Assembly (NCBI RefSeq): GCF_040954645.1
Contig: NC_092804.1
Location: 86,917,217 to 86,981,216 of the forward strand
Origin: Diabrotica undecimpunctata
Taxonomy: Eukaryota; Arthropoda; Insecta; Coleoptera; Chrysomelidae
DNA: 64,000 bases
Direction: 5' to 3'
Position 1 is the first letter of the stretch; each line of letters opens with the position of its first letter. A model generated the notes under the pieces. The model did no database searches and was not told the DNA's origin. It saw only the letters and a list, made by a program, of their open reading frames with translations. Shown piece by piece: positions 21,879-33,779 of the stretch. The position numbers and the translations under genes were made by a program.

Positions 21879-22980
21879 CTTCAAATTCGCTGCCCGCAAT
21901 CGTTGAAAAACTTCTGTCAGATTATTGGCAGGTTCATCGAAGGACCTTCCAACCACAATTACATCATCCAAATAAACCAGGCATGTTTTACATGTTAGAC
22001 CTCTTAAAACTGCTTCCATTAATCTTTCAAAAGTGGCAGAGGCATTACATAAACCAAAGGGCATAACCGTGAACTGTCAAAGCCCTGATCCTATCGAGAA
22101 TGCGGTTTTTTTCCCCGCTCAGCTGGCTCCATGTACTACTTGCCAATATCCACTTGTTAGATCGAGTGTGAGAACCGGAGAGAGTCTCCAATGTATCATC
22201 TATTCTGGGCAAAGGATAACTATCTTTCTTAGTTACCGCATTGAACTAGAGGTAGTCAATACAAAAACGCGTTGAACCATCTTCTTTACTAGAACTACTG
22301 GTAATGCCCATGGACTGTTGGTTCAATTACCCTTTGTTTGTTCATATCTTTAATTATGTCTTCGGCTTCATCTCTTTTCGAAAATGGAAGTCATCTAGGC
22401 TGTTGTCTGATTGGCTGAGCGTCTCCGGTATTAATTTTATGCGTTACTATGCTTGTTTTGGCCGTATCCTTCTTATCAATGGCAAAAACATCTTGAAATT
22501 CTATTTTTCTCATTAGTATTCATAGAACAAATCGAAGCCACTGGAACACACTGTCCGATCAAAGTTCTTCTACTTAACTTAATAGCAGTTCCCTTTAAAT
22601 TCATCTCTTACAGGAACGGCATCTCGAACTCTCACCAAAGCTGTTGCCGTTAGGAACTCGGCATTGTTTACATTTTCGACCATCCTTCAATCCTGGTTAA
22701 AGACCATCATCCCTCTCGGTAGTGACCATCAAGTCTGGTCATCAGAATTTTCTTACTATTGCCGGGTATTGTTACGTCACAAGTAGTTACTAAGCTGATA
22801 ATATCTTCATTGTTTTCAATACAGCCCACAACTTTTCTTAGTAAATCTATCCCCAATATGAACTCGTCGGAGATCTCTGCAACTAATACTCTGTTTCACT
22901 GTAGTCTGGCCAATGTATACTGACATATTAGACCCACCATATGTATTAATTAGCTCACCAGTTGCTGTTCTTAGCCTTAC
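21867..22980 (-). pseudogene. Gypsy A reverse transcriptase and remains of protease
   Basis: 22064-21867 reads [20 protein letters not shown] and CLVYLDDVIVV with the YLDD active site intact. The N-terminal half of RT and the RT-protease linker (22.08-22.98 kb) are present but broken by many stops and shifts. The frame is interrupted on the left by the MITE and on the right by the LTR mini-element. Confidence 0.8.
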
Positions 22981-22983
22981 TAT

Positions 22984-23438
22984 TGTCACCTCGGGGGAAC
23001 AAATAAGGGTCTAACCACCTTCTGATATCCCCGGGTGCTCTGTAGAGGGCTTCGAATATACTGTCGAGAGCTCCTCTACTTAAGTCCATTTTCGGGTTAT
23101 GGACTTGGAAAATATTTATCTTCGGTGTCTTGCCTTGAAAAAGGCAAGATATTTCTTAAATGACAATTTCTTCGTCGAAATAAAAACACCAAGTTAAGTT
23201 GGAACAATTCTCAGCCACAGAGTATGGAAAATAAATGCAGGAAGCAGAGCCCCGAGAGAACTAAGATCTCGGAGAGCCCGTGAGGAACTAACTTGCTGAT
23301 CTGAAAATCGCCAATATTTATATGCGCTGTTCGAGCGATAAATAGGGATTTCCAGGTCAAGAGCCAATGGGAAAATTCGAGGCGGGGCGATGCGCATCGA
23401 AATGCGTACTAGTCCACAGACTATGGCATCCGATGACA
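22984..23438 (-). repeat. Mini-element 3' LTR
   Basis: 455 bp, TG...CA ends, about eight differences from the other LTR. Confidence 0.9.
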
Positions 23439-24034
23439 TCCCCCCTCCTCTGGAGACTCTGTGGCTGGGAAAAATATTTATTGAATAAAAATACAATAAA
23501 AGATACATGTGAAAATACACAAGAAAATATGCATAAAAATATAAGTAAAAATGTTCAAAATAATTCACACAAAACTGCACTACTTACGGGGGGAGCTCGG
23601 TGGTGATGACGGCATCTCAAGCTCCTACAGGTCCATCCTCGGTCGGCGTGCCAACTCCTCCAACGGGTTCGTCTTCTTCTCGGTCGTCCGGATCCCATCT
23701 GCCATATCCAACGGGGTTTCGTAGGGTACCAGTGTGCCGAAGCCTACGTGGTCGTCCAACCACTTTCGGTAGGGGGGCGATGACTGAGTCTACTCCGGGA
23801 CTTTCATCGGCATCTGGGGCTTCTAACTTCGAATAAGCCTGGCTCGTCAAAGGTGTCTGCACGTCGAAGGCATCAGGTCTCGATGTCGGAGTGTTAGAGT
23901 ATTGCTTTCTAACACTACGTGGTTCTCCCCATTCTTCTCTTGACTTCAACCCATGTGGAAGTCAATGATGTGTTGCCTTCTGTGAATTCGAGCTGGGTCG
24001 TGGGTTAGGATTTTAACCACGTTGTCGGGCGCCA

Positions 24035-24489
24035 TGTCACCTCGAGGGAACAAATAAGGGTCTAACCACCTTCTGATATCCCCGGGTGCTCTGTAGAGGG
24101 CTTCGAATATACTGTCGAGAGCTCCTCTACTTAAGTCCATTTTCGGGTTATGGACTTGGAAAATATTTATCTTCGGTGTCTTGCCTTGAAAAAGGCAAGA
24201 TATTTCTTACATGACAATTTCTTCGTCAAAATAAAAACACCAAGTTAAGTTGGAACAATTCTCAGCCACAGAGTATGGAAAATAAATGCAGGAAGCAGAG
24301 CCTCGAGAGCACTAAGCTCTCGGAGAGCCCGTGAGGAACTAACTTGCTGACCTGAAAATCGCCAATATTTATATGCGCTGTTCGAGCGATAAATAGGGAT
24401 TTCCAGGTCAAGAGCCAATGGGAAAATTCGAGGCGGGGCGATGCGCATCGAAATGCGTACTAGTCCACAGACTATGGCATCCGATGACA
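24035..24489 (-). repeat. Mini-element 5' LTR
   Basis: 455 bp, followed by the primer-binding site in element sense. Confidence 0.9.
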
Positions 24490-25463
24490 CTATTGCAGGC
24501 GATAATTTAAAATGCCCTTGTACTACTTCTGGACGTGCAATAGTTCTTGTTGCACTTGTATCTACTAAAAACGATCTACATTTATTGTTGATACGACCCT
24601 CGATGTATTCAAGCTATGAATTCCGCCGGAGGACGTAATGTTAAAAGTTACTATGGGGGCTGTGTTTGTCGAGGTCGGCGGTTGCCCCTTGGTGTCGACC
24701 CGTTCTAGTTTTCCGACTGTTGTATCATTTTCTTGTAATTACGGCGAATGTGACCTACGTCACCACAATTCCAACATCTAAGCTCGCGCCTCTTCGACAT
24801 CGTACTTTTCGTACCATTTCCTCCAGGCGTTCATCGTTTGGTTCGTCGCCGACTTCAATGGTTCTTTTGGTTCATTTGGCTAGCTGTTTCATGTTCCAAG
24901 ACAATAGCGAGTGCTTCATCTAGAACTTTCGGTCTTGCTAGTCGTAAAGCTTTCTGTAATTCACTATCCTAAAACTCATTGTCGAAGATATCTACAGCAA
25001 TTTCTTTCAAAATGTTGTCTGGTGGCTCTGGATAAGCTAACCGCACTATACGAGCGACATCTGCTTCAAACTATTGCAAATTTTCACTAGCTCGTTGAAT
25101 TCTACTTCTTAGTTGTGCTTTATAGACTTGTTGTAAATGGGCATCTCCGTAATGTTTGTCTGGTCTAGTGAACATGGTCTGGTAACATTTTTTTTTACCC
25201 TTAGGAATCGAACTGAGGATATCCGCAGCATCGCCTCGTAAAGCAGCAGTCAAGGTAACAGCCTTTTCTTGTTCTGTCCAATGATTGGCTATCACAATAG
25301 CTTCAAATTGTCTAAGGTATGTGGACCAAGAAGACTTCCCATCAAATGGTAGCAATTTGAATCTCATCTGATGTGTCGTTTGGCCTCTCGGTGATTCTTC
25401 CTTTACTACAGGATCTAAAACTACTGCATTAACTGGTGGTAGCACTTTCGTATTAGTTATCAT
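24490..25463 (-). pseudogene. Gypsy A Gag and start of protease
   Basis: 25463-25071 is an open Gag piece of 130 codons with the retrotransposon-gag block FKLLPFDGKSSWSTYLRQFE and RGDAADIL. In-frame stops follow, then a zinc knuckle CWNCGDVGH in which the last Cys of CX2CX4HX4C reads Tyr. The protease motif is LVDTSATRTI (normally DTGA; Gly replaced by Ser). The mini-element begins a few codons later. In 25.5-25.8 kb a Ser/Phe-rich plus-strand frame is the antisense of the Gag coiled-coil N-terminus. Confidence 0.8.
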
Positions 25464-26083
25464 GCTCTGTAACTGTTTGATCTTCTCTTCTACCTTTTCG
25501 AATGTTTAAAAACTTCTTCAAATTTCTCATTGTTCTAACTTCATACTTCGTCGAATCTTCTAGAAACATTTTCAAATTTCTCCTCGTTTTGTCTAGCTGC
25601 TTCTTTAATAATTTGAGACGTTTCATCGAATCTTACATCATTCTTTCTAAAAGTTTCTTCAATCATTTGAGAAACATTTTCAAATTTCTCGTCGAATCTT
25701 CTAGAAAAATTTTCGAATCGTTGATCATTCTTTCCAGAAGTTTCTTCAATTTTTGTTCAAACTGCTTCTTCTATTGAATAAAAATGAAATGCATCAGGGT
25801 CATCTCCATTCTTCTTGAGAAGATCCTTTAGTCATTCTTAAAGGATCTTTTTGGACCCGCTGCAGTCTTCATCCCGTTCTTCTAGTTGTTCACGTTGTTT
25901 TACTGATAGTTCTGCGAGCCGCATCTTTGGTCAGGCACACACGTACTTTTTAAATGTTATTTTTTATAAAGATCACTACCGAACTACGCGGATGTTCCCG
26001 ACAAACAATACTTTTCAAAAGTTCACAAGTCTTTTTCAAAAGTCACTGCTGAATTTATGTTTAAATAAATCAAATACCCTTAT

Positions 26084-26139
26084 AAGTTTACAGTACGATA
26101 ATATCTTAACAACTACCTAAACTAATATCAGCGATGCTT

Positions 26140-26192
<53 letters not shown>

Positions 26193-26358
26193 AGTTATTA
26201 TGTACTAGAATAATCTGGAATAGTCTACCTCTATTTTCGCTTCTATTGACGTCTCGATCTCTCACCCGGTCGATACATCCGGAACATTCCCGAACACACA
26301 TCATCGTCTCGAGATACAACCGTTATATGGTCTTCGTCGAAATAAGCATGTCGTTACA
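26084..26358 (-). repeat. Gypsy A 5' LTR with internal (AT)n expansion
   Basis: 275 bp. About 42 bp longer than the other LTR because of the (AT)n tract at 26142-26191; the 3' LTR has only TTATATATA at that point. Confidence 0.88.
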
Positions 26359-26399
26359 ATATTTTAAGCACTACAAGACAGACATTTCATGAAATATGA

Positions 26400-26800
26400 T
26401 GGTTATAAATTTATTTTTAAAAAAGTTATTAACATTTATAAAAAACCTAAATTTTTGACTTATAACTTTCTAAGCAACAAATCATAAACATTTACGCTAA
26501 ATAAAGTAAAAAGGCTATTGTGAAAGTTTTTATAGGACTTACAAGGTTATTACTCTTAAATTTGTTTCAAATGCTTCACTTTTTGCTGATAAGACGAAAA
26601 AAAATGAAAATTTTGCCGTTTTTTGCTTGCCACAAGCGTTTTTTGACATTAATTTGTCAATAACTAATTAAGCCAAAAAAATCGACTACAGGAAACGTAC
26701 AGGTTTTTGTTATAGATGTCCATATTACTCAAAACAACTGTCGTTTACCTGGCCGGTTCAGTGTCACAAGGCGGGTACTTTTTTTTGCTTATTTCTCTGG
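26400..26800. repeat. Old dispersed repeat (inverted relative to 4250-4580)
   Basis: See 4240-4990. Shared blocks include CAAATGCTTCACTTTTTGCT. No gene. Confidence 0.55.
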
Positions 26801-26944
26801 CCATTACTTCTTTGGGCAGTAAAAAGACAAAAATCTACCCATTTTTTGCAGTTGGATGGACCTCAATGTAACTTTTTGCATTCGAGTTTTAGGTGTCAGG
26901 AAATTTTGTAAACAAAAATGATGATGTGGAAATGAAAATTGCGT

Positions 26945-27570
26945 TATGTTTTCCAAAGTGCATTTCAAAGTGATGAAAAACGATTTCGGAAATAATTGTC
27001 GGAAAAAAGTTCAATATTACTACTCGCGGGGTTTAGCGTTCACTGAACACGAATATCATGACGGCGATACTCTCCGATACACCGGGTGCACCTGTGCCTT
27101 GTCTTCTGGAGTTTTGTATAAATTAGAAACAAACAGTGCGACTCAGGGACTTTTGGGATCATTGAACATTAATATTATGTCGGAGATGGTGAGCGAGACA
27201 CCTGGTGCCCAGCACGGGACTTATCTCCTAGAGTTTTGTGAAAATTCGATACACAATCAGTCTCCGATGCACAAACTCCAGAAGATGACGCCCGTCCTGA
27301 GCATCAGGTGTATCGCACACCATCGCCGACATGATATTAGTGTTCAGCTACCTCCAAAAATTACTTTTTGTATCGAATTTCCTCAAAACTTCAGGAGACG
27401 ACGCCCAGGTGCACCAGGTGCTTCAGACATTATCGCCATCATGATATTGATCTTCAGTGGCCCCAAAACCCCCGAGTATTAATATTGAACTCATTTTCAT
27501 CAATTATTTCCGAATAATAAATTTACCATTTTCAGCATTTCGAAATGCACCTTAGACATTCTTACGAATC
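26945..27570. mobile_element. Foldback built of four related units (two +, two -)
   Basis: Units at about 27029-27130 and 27160-27245 run forward; 27254-27360 and 27375-27480 are reverse complements of the same motif (TCATGACGGCGATACTCTCC ... GTGCACCTG ... TTCTGGAGTTTTG). Outer ends are also inverted (AAAGTGCATTTC at 26957; GAAATGCACCTT at 27542). A 178-codon frame crosses it, but since it reads through both arms of the hairpin it is very likely fortuitous. GC content is clearly above the surroundings. Confidence 0.75.
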
Positions 27571-27778
27571 CAATGCAACTAGTTTCATTGAAATCCATCC
27601 AACTGCAAAAATTTGGTAGGTTTATTTCTTGTTGCTGATTGGGTGTAAATGTTAAAACGCTTATTGATGTTAACCGTCCATAAAAAAGTTTCCTATGTTT
27701 CTATAACTAAAATCTAAAAACTAGTAAGTGATATTAAGTACTACAGCAAAAATTTTCAATTAAAAATGATCAAATTAC

Positions 27779-27997
27779 CGTCAACTTTTTCTTGCTTTTG
27801 TAACTAGCCCAGTTCTGTGGTTCAAGTACGAGTTTTCCTCCCGGCCTAAGCTGTGCATACATTCTTCTGTAGGCTTGTTTTAAACCAACATCTCCCCAGT
27901 TCAAATGAAACCACTTGGTAACACTCAGACACATGATTACATCAAACTGCGGTTGCTCCAGAGCTAAGAGGTTGTCATCTTCCAGAATATAATTACA
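27779..27997 (-). CDS. bin3: bin3/MEPCE exon: Bin3 core (LCLSVTKW motif)
   Basis: 219 bases, 73 codons, phase 0 at both ends (acceptor TTGTAG before 27997; donor ACG|GTAATT after 27779). It starts CNYILEDDN and carries the strongest Bin3 family signature, [18 protein letters not shown], followed by [20 protein letters not shown] and YKSKKKLT. In known MEPCE the same blocks form strands 4-5 and the cap- and RNA-binding face of the enzyme. It lies alone between two introns of about 25 kb. Correct splicing across both is inferred from the phases and from homology. Confidence 0.95.
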
Positions 27998-28855
27998 CTA
28001 CAAGAAAATAGTTTAGTTAAACATTAAACAATATTCAATACTCTATTTTTATACAGGAAAAATCAGAATAGACAGTCTAAGTGGAGGAAAAAAAGATGTT
28101 ACAGTAGGCAGCACAGTAGACTAGCCCAAAGCTTTATACCATATTTTCTATATTTTTAAAATTTAAATATTTTTAAAATGTAATAAAGTAATTTTATTAT
28201 TTATTTATTATTTTTTTAACACAAATTATATTATGTTAAAATAATTCAATAAATTATTATGTTCCTAACGCCATAACTATATAATGTAAACTAAATAATA
28301 TGTTTAAAAATAATAATAGTATTTATATGAAATTATTCTAAAACGAGAAGTGTGTTAAAAATTGAAACCGATGATTCAATATTGTTATTAGTTGGATGAC
28401 ATTTATGACTATTAAATTTTGACAATCGTTGGAAATCGAATCTTTTATTGGCAAATATATTTTTTAAGTTTTTACTTCTCATTTAATGTCTATATTTTTT
28501 AGTTATTTTTCATGAAGTTCCTAATTTAAACCAGCTTAGAATAAATATATGATGACTAGAAATAAATTGATCCAGAGTAGTGAAACGATGTGAAGAACCG
28601 TTATTTTATGACGCTACCCGTACGATGACACCTTGTGGCGCTAGTTCCGTGACGACATCTTGTGGCACTAGTTCCGTGATGCTCGCATTAGCATTTTACT
28701 AGAGAAAAAAAAGTAATACAACGCCAGTATAGAAACTTCGCTTCAAAAATAAGTTCAACGAAAGCTTAAATAGCTCTGTAAATGCATTACTGATAAAATA
28801 GAAGGCCAAAACAAGCAGGACTATAAACAGAGCAAACACTGATTTATTGAATCTC
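27998..28855. other. Intron DNA with a dispersed repeat and a 28-bp tandem pair
   Basis: 28095-28190 matches 3690-3800. At 28623-28679 a 28-bp unit ('GACACCTTGTGGCGCTAG' / 'GACATCTTGTGGCACTAG' plus TTCCGTG) is repeated twice in tandem. No gene. Confidence 0.6.
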
Positions 28856-28867
28856 ATCTATTGTACT

Positions 28868-31204
28868 TCTACTTCTTCAGCCTAAAGTAATCCAACTTTG
28901 GACATATGCCTCCCCCAAATCAATCCAGTGTTTTCTATTTTGTACCACTTGCTTCCAGTTGTGTCATCCGATCTTCTTAATATCATCAGCCCATCTCATT
29001 TGTGGTCTTCCTCTGCTTCTCTTTCCTAACCATGGTCTCCATTGTTGTATTTCGTGGTTCCATCTTTTATCCTTTAGTCGGGCAATGTGTCCTGCGAAGC
29101 TCCATTTTAATTTGGCAGCATGTTCTCCTGCGTTTTTTACTTTGGTTTTGCTTCTAATCCATTTGTTTGTTTTTTTGTCTATAAGTATCACCCCGAGCAT
29201 TGATCTTTCCATCGCTCTTTGTGCTTTTACTATTTTATCCATATTAGACTTGGTGTGTGTCCACGTCTGTGAACCACACGTGAGTATAGGGAGGATACAC
29301 TGATCGTAAATTCTGGTTTTCAAATATTGTTCTATTTTAGTGCTTTTCAAGATTCAACTCAGTTTTACAAATCCTGCCCATGCTAACCATATTCTTCTGG
29401 GAATTTCGGCAGTTTGATTTTCTTTCTTAAATTTCATTATCTGTCCCAGGTAGGTGTATTCGCTTACTGTTTCTAAATTTATGTCGTTCAACGTTATTTC
29501 TCTAATGTTCGGTGTATTTGTCATTATTTTTGTTTTTTCCAAGTTCATCTTAAGACCTACTTTTTCCGAAGCTTGAAATAGTTGCGTCTTCATGGTCTGC
29601 AGTTCTTCGAAAGTTGTAGCAAATATTACAATGTCATCAGCGTATCTCAAATGACTCAGTTTTCTTCCATTAACATTTAATATCTTTATCTACCCAGTTA
29701 ATGTCTTTGAACACGTCTTCCAGTCCAAGTGTCAATAGCTTTGGTGAGATAACATCTCCCTGGCGAACTCCTCTGTTGATTGGTATAGCTTTGGTTTTCG
29801 CATATATTTGTATTTTCATTATAGCTTTCTTGTAAATATTATGTATGAGCATTCTGTATCGGGAGTCTATCCCGCAGTTGTTCATAGCTCTCTCTATTGT
29901 CCAAAGTTCTATGGAGTCGAATGCCTTTTCATAATCAACGAAGCCAATGTATAAGTTCAAGTGATATTCATTGGCTTTCTCTATTAGCTGTAACCGTTCT
30001 GACTGTAAGAAGATGATCCGCTGTACTGTAACCCTTTTGGAATCCTGCCTGCTCTACCGGTTGATAGCTATCGAGTTTCGACGTTAACCTGTTGGTTATT
30101 ACTCTCATAAACAGTTGGTACATTTGGGACAGCAGGGATATTGGCCTGTAGTTCTTCAGATCCCCCCTGTCTCCCTTTTTTGAAGAGAAGTATTGTCAAA
30201 ATTACATTCCAATCATCTACGACTTCTCCTCTGTGAAGACATTCGTTGAAAAAAATTTTCAATTCTTCGAAAATAATTTCACTCCTCTCCTTCAACATTT
30301 CTACAAGTATTCCATCTGGGCCTGGAGCCTTATTGTTCTTTAGTTGTGCCATTGCTTGTTTTATTTCGAAGGATTCTGTGTTAGGGAGTATTTCTGAGTT
30401 GACATTCGTTATCTTTCTCTTAAGATCTTCCTTTGCAGTGTTATCTGGGTTCTTGTTTGAGGAGGTAAAATGTTTGAGTAACTTTTAGGATTTCGTTCCT
30501 TTCTCTTATTTCTTTTCCATCGTTATCCTTCAATGAGGTTATTATAGGCTTTCCTAAGTTTGATCTTAGGCATTTCAAATCTCGGTTCTTTTCTATTATT
30601 TTTTCTACCTTGTTTTCATTATAGATCCTTAAATCTACCTTTACTCCCTTCTTTATTTGTTTATTCAATTCTTTGAAACCATTGGTGTTTCGCTTTCCTT
30701 AGCTTAGAAATGTGTGTCTCTTTTCCATTAACCGTTTTGTTCTGTCACTTATTCTGTCTTCTTTATTTTTCGTTTTCTTTGTAACAGTCAGTCCTGCTTT
30801 CAAGAGCTTTCGTTGCATTTATTTATTATGTTCATGTCGGAGTATTCTTGTTGATAATGTTCTACAAATTCTTTTCTTAAGACTTCTCTGTACTCATCTC
30901 CCATCTGTCGTATTTTAGTTCGATCTATCTGATTACAATAATTATGTGGCCTGTATCTACTAGTTTTCGTCTTTTTAATATGAATCCTTGCTCTTAAAAG
31001 GCGATGATCGCTGCCAGTTGTGAATCGATTGAGAGCAGTTATATCTCCAAAAATGCCTTTGTTCCTACATAAGAAGTAATCGATCTCGTTTTTCGTCTTT
31101 TTATCGGGAGATATCCACGTCCATTTTCAGTTTGCTGGTTTCTTGAAGTGTGTGTTCATGGCATATAAATTTTGTTGTTGTAAGAAGTTAACTTCTAACT
31201 ACTT
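28868..31204 (-). mobile_element. RTE-type LINE, 5'-truncated, with 12-bp target duplication
   Basis: ATCTATTGTACT at 28856-28867 and 31205-31216 flanks the element. In element sense it begins inside the endonuclease and ends in a GAAGAAG-type tail. Coding pieces: end of endonuclease (31.2-30.7 kb), RT with NNKAPGPDGI (30352-30068), GFVDYEKAFDSIE and GVRQGDVISPKL (29960-29670), MRYADDIVIFA (29650-29354, YADD active site), then the C-terminal 'YDQCILPILTCG' and 'GRPQMRWADD' region (29350-28964). Several frameshifts and stops; not active. Confidence 0.9.
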
Positions 31205-31259
31205 ATCTATTGTACTACCTTTTTAATAATCTAGTAATGCTCTTAAATGACTAAGCTTA

Positions 31260-32900
31260 CTTGTATGATATATGCAAATAAGAATGCTATCCTATTTTAT
31301 TTTTTTTTTATTCACTGAATGTCTCCATTTTTACAAAAATTTAACGAAAATAGAATAACCTAACCATACAGTACCAATTAAAACATTAAATTAAAATAAA
31401 TTAAATTTTCCTGAAAATCTTATTAAATGAAATGAATACTCCAAGTTAAAGGTCACTCATTTTCGATCCCTAACATACTCAGTCAAAGAGTGCTTAAATC
31501 TTACAGATTTTATATCCACGAGATCATAAGATTGATTAATGTCATTTTCCTGTGTCTAAATTCTGTTAATAGGAGAAAAATTACTATAGGTTGTGTGATA
31601 GTGATTTATAGAAAACAAAGACACATCTCTAAGAATTCTAGTACTACATCTTAAGTTGATAAAACCTAATAAATCAGAAGAATCAGAAGGTTCGATCAGG
31701 TAGTTTATAGAGAAAAACTAGATCACATTTAGTTCAGTAGTTTTCTAGGGAACTGATATTTAGCTTTAACCATAGTTCCACCAAAGACATGTTCTGTAAG
31801 TTTAATCAATAAGCACAAATCCGGAGAAACTTATTTTGAATGTTTTAAAGGGTGTAAATGTAGTTAAAATAGTACAGTGACCATACTACAGAATACACTC
31901 ATAAGAATTTCTTCTAAATTGCCCTGATAAATGACAAGGACTGTCAAATAATATCCGGAAATCTCTTATTTCAGTCACTCTTGACGAAAAACTTGTATTT
32001 TTTACTTGTATTGACGAAAGACTTGTATTACTTTAGATCTGCTAGGCTAGAGGATTATAACAAAACACTTATCTTTATTAAACTGGAGACCATTGCAAAG
32101 AGACCAATTATATGGGGAAGTCAGGTCTTCGTCGATCCTTAGACAGTCAGATGGGTTTGAAACTTTGAAGTATAGCTTAATATCATCAGCAAAAAGTCAA
32201 AATTGACAAAACTTTATAAACTCATTAATAAACAAGTTAAACATACTTAATAAACATAAACAATATAACAACATAATTAATAAACAAGTTAAACAGAAGT
32301 GGACCCACATGTGTGGGCATCAAAAATATTATTCCAGTCAACTGAAGAAAAATAATTGTTTAGACCTATAAAATAAGTTTAACGTTACCATTACAACTAA
32401 GATTACACGTAATTGCCACATGATGAAAGTTATTGGGAAGCAAATTGTCAAATGCCTCATAAGCTGCCTTTAATATTGTAGAAAATGAGATCAAAAAATA
32501 CCCCATGTTGATTTGGTATGTACATGTTATTTGGTTGCCTCAGATCTAGGTAAGAGAAGCATTCGCATAGTATTTTGCTGGATCGTTTTATTGGCAGTCA
32601 ACGAGCAACCCTCTTCATTTGAGTAAGCCCAAGAAGTAAGTTGTAAATTTTATTTGTCAAATAAATATATAGGTACATCTGGCCTGTTGTTTTTAATAGT
32701 TTCAACAGCCAAGCAATGACTACGGTAAATATCTTCTGATGAGTTAGTAGGAATGTATACTCCAGCCATGATAAATGATTCAAGTTCATAATCTACTTGA
32801 ACAAACAGATGGTTAACATTATTAATGTGGTTTGATTTGTGGTTGAGTTTACAGAAAGTATAAGCTGAATATAGCCGCAAATGTCAACCATGAAATAAAA
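31260..32900 (-). pseudogene. Jockey-type LINE remnant (endonuclease and RT)
   Basis: The minus strand reads FIMAGVYIPTNSSEDIYRSH and RPDVPIYLF (endonuclease) in 32880-32598, then, after a gap, LFADDIKLYFKVSNPSD (RT active site, about 32200-32150), YNWSLCNGLQFN and IQNKFLRICAY (RT C-terminus, about 31.85 kb). Many stops. The 5' part is entangled with a ~220-bp inverted repeat at 32868-33380. Confidence 0.7.
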
Positions 32901-33380
32901 TATTTCGGTTTGACAGTGTTGGGAGTCTTTTATAATGCATATGTTGTATGCTTCAAATACAAAGAGAGAAAGCTTTTAAAAAGTACATTTTGATTATACT
33001 ATTTTATGAATTCTGCAATTTTTAATTTATATGAAACAATAACGAGTAAATATTTGTCTCTTTCGAGATTAATTGCAAACATCTGTTGCAATCTGTCAAC
33101 TGCTGATTTGGCGATTCCCAAATCTATCTCCTAATCTATCAAAGGGCAATTCCCAAAAAAAATTTCTAATAATTAACTGCAATTAATCTCCAAAGAAACA
33201 AATATTTACTCATTCTTGTTTTATATAAATCAAAAATTGCAGAATTCATAACATAATATAATCAAAATGTACTTTTCTAAAGCTTTATCTCCTTATATTT
33301 GAAGCATATAGTATACATTATAAAAACACTGCTAAACCAAAATTGTTTGTTCCATGTTTTACATTTGCGGCTATAATCAG
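32868..33380. repeat. Inverted repeat, ~220-bp arms
   Basis: 32868-33090 and about 33160-33380 are diverged reverse complements (shared GAATTCTGCAATTTTT, GAGTAAATATTTGT.TCTTT, ATAGCCGCAAATGT). Either an inverted duplication of the LINE 5' region or a foldback element inserted there. Confidence 0.7.
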
Positions 33381-33389
33381 TTTGTACTT

Positions 33390-33730
33390 TCGGTAAACTC
33401 AACCTAATTTGTTAAGCTTTTCCTCCTCCACGCTGCTTAGTGCTTAGTCTTAAGCTACGATCAAATCTAAAAATGTGGTAGCCAGAATTTGACACTTCAT
33501 TATATGAGTAATCTTGATTTAGCCAAGCTTCTACCACAATGATTAAATTATAATTACATTGGGAGATGGACATTCGAAGTTCATCTAGTCTAATACGTAT
33601 TCCCGCAAGAATCTGATAATAAATAGAAATAGTGTTTAAGTTTAGTTTTTTGAAGATTTTTTAGCAACTGTCGGGAGTCAATTTATAAATTTAATAGTCA
33701 AGTCAGATTCTCCCTTCTGTTCTCGAGCAT
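33390..33730. other. Unassigned
   Basis: Probably more decayed Jockey-type sequence on the minus strand. Nothing firm. Confidence 0.35.
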
Positions 33731-33779
33731 CACTAGCTCGTTAATATGATGAAAAGCATGACATACAAGAAAACGAAGA

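Larger units (their letters stand above)
22984..24489 (-). mobile_element. Short non-autonomous LTR element (TRIM/LARD-like) nested in gypsy A
   Basis: Two 455-bp direct LTRs (22984-23438 and 24035-24489, about 98% identical) around a 596-bp interior. Target duplication CTAT (22980-22983 and 24490-24493). In element sense, the 5' LTR is followed at once by TGGCGCCCGACAACG, a primer-binding site of the TGGCGCCC type (tRNA-Lys-like), and GAGGAGGGGGGA stands before the 3' LTR as polypurine tract. The interior keeps a 110-codon frame with GRPRR(L)R, resembling a gypsy pol tail, but no RT, so it needs enzymes from a relative. Confidence 0.9.
18864..26358 (-). mobile_element. Ty3/gypsy LTR retrotransposon A, minus strand, broken by two insertions
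   Basis: The LTRs are 18864-19096 and 26084-26358. They are flanked by ATATT at 18859-18863 and 26359-26363 (5-bp target duplication). In element sense each LTR starts TGTAACG and ends CTGTAAACTT. A polypurine tract AAGAGGGAAGCAG abuts the 3' LTR. Gag, protease, RT, integrase and a macro/CCCH tail follow one another with stops and frameshifts. A 1.5-kb LTR mini-element sits in the protease region and a 0.4-kb MITE in the RT. LTR identity is about 90%, so it is an old insertion and cannot encode working proteins. Confidence 0.9.

Noticed and set aside
23617..23949. 110-codon frame in the LTR mini-element as an independent gene
   Set aside because: It lies wholly between the two LTRs and resembles a gypsy Pol tail; treated as part of the element.
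26946..27482. 178-codon frame as a gene
   Set aside because: It runs through both arms of a foldback; the second half is the reverse complement of the first, so the open frame is a by-product of the repeat. No family resemblance.
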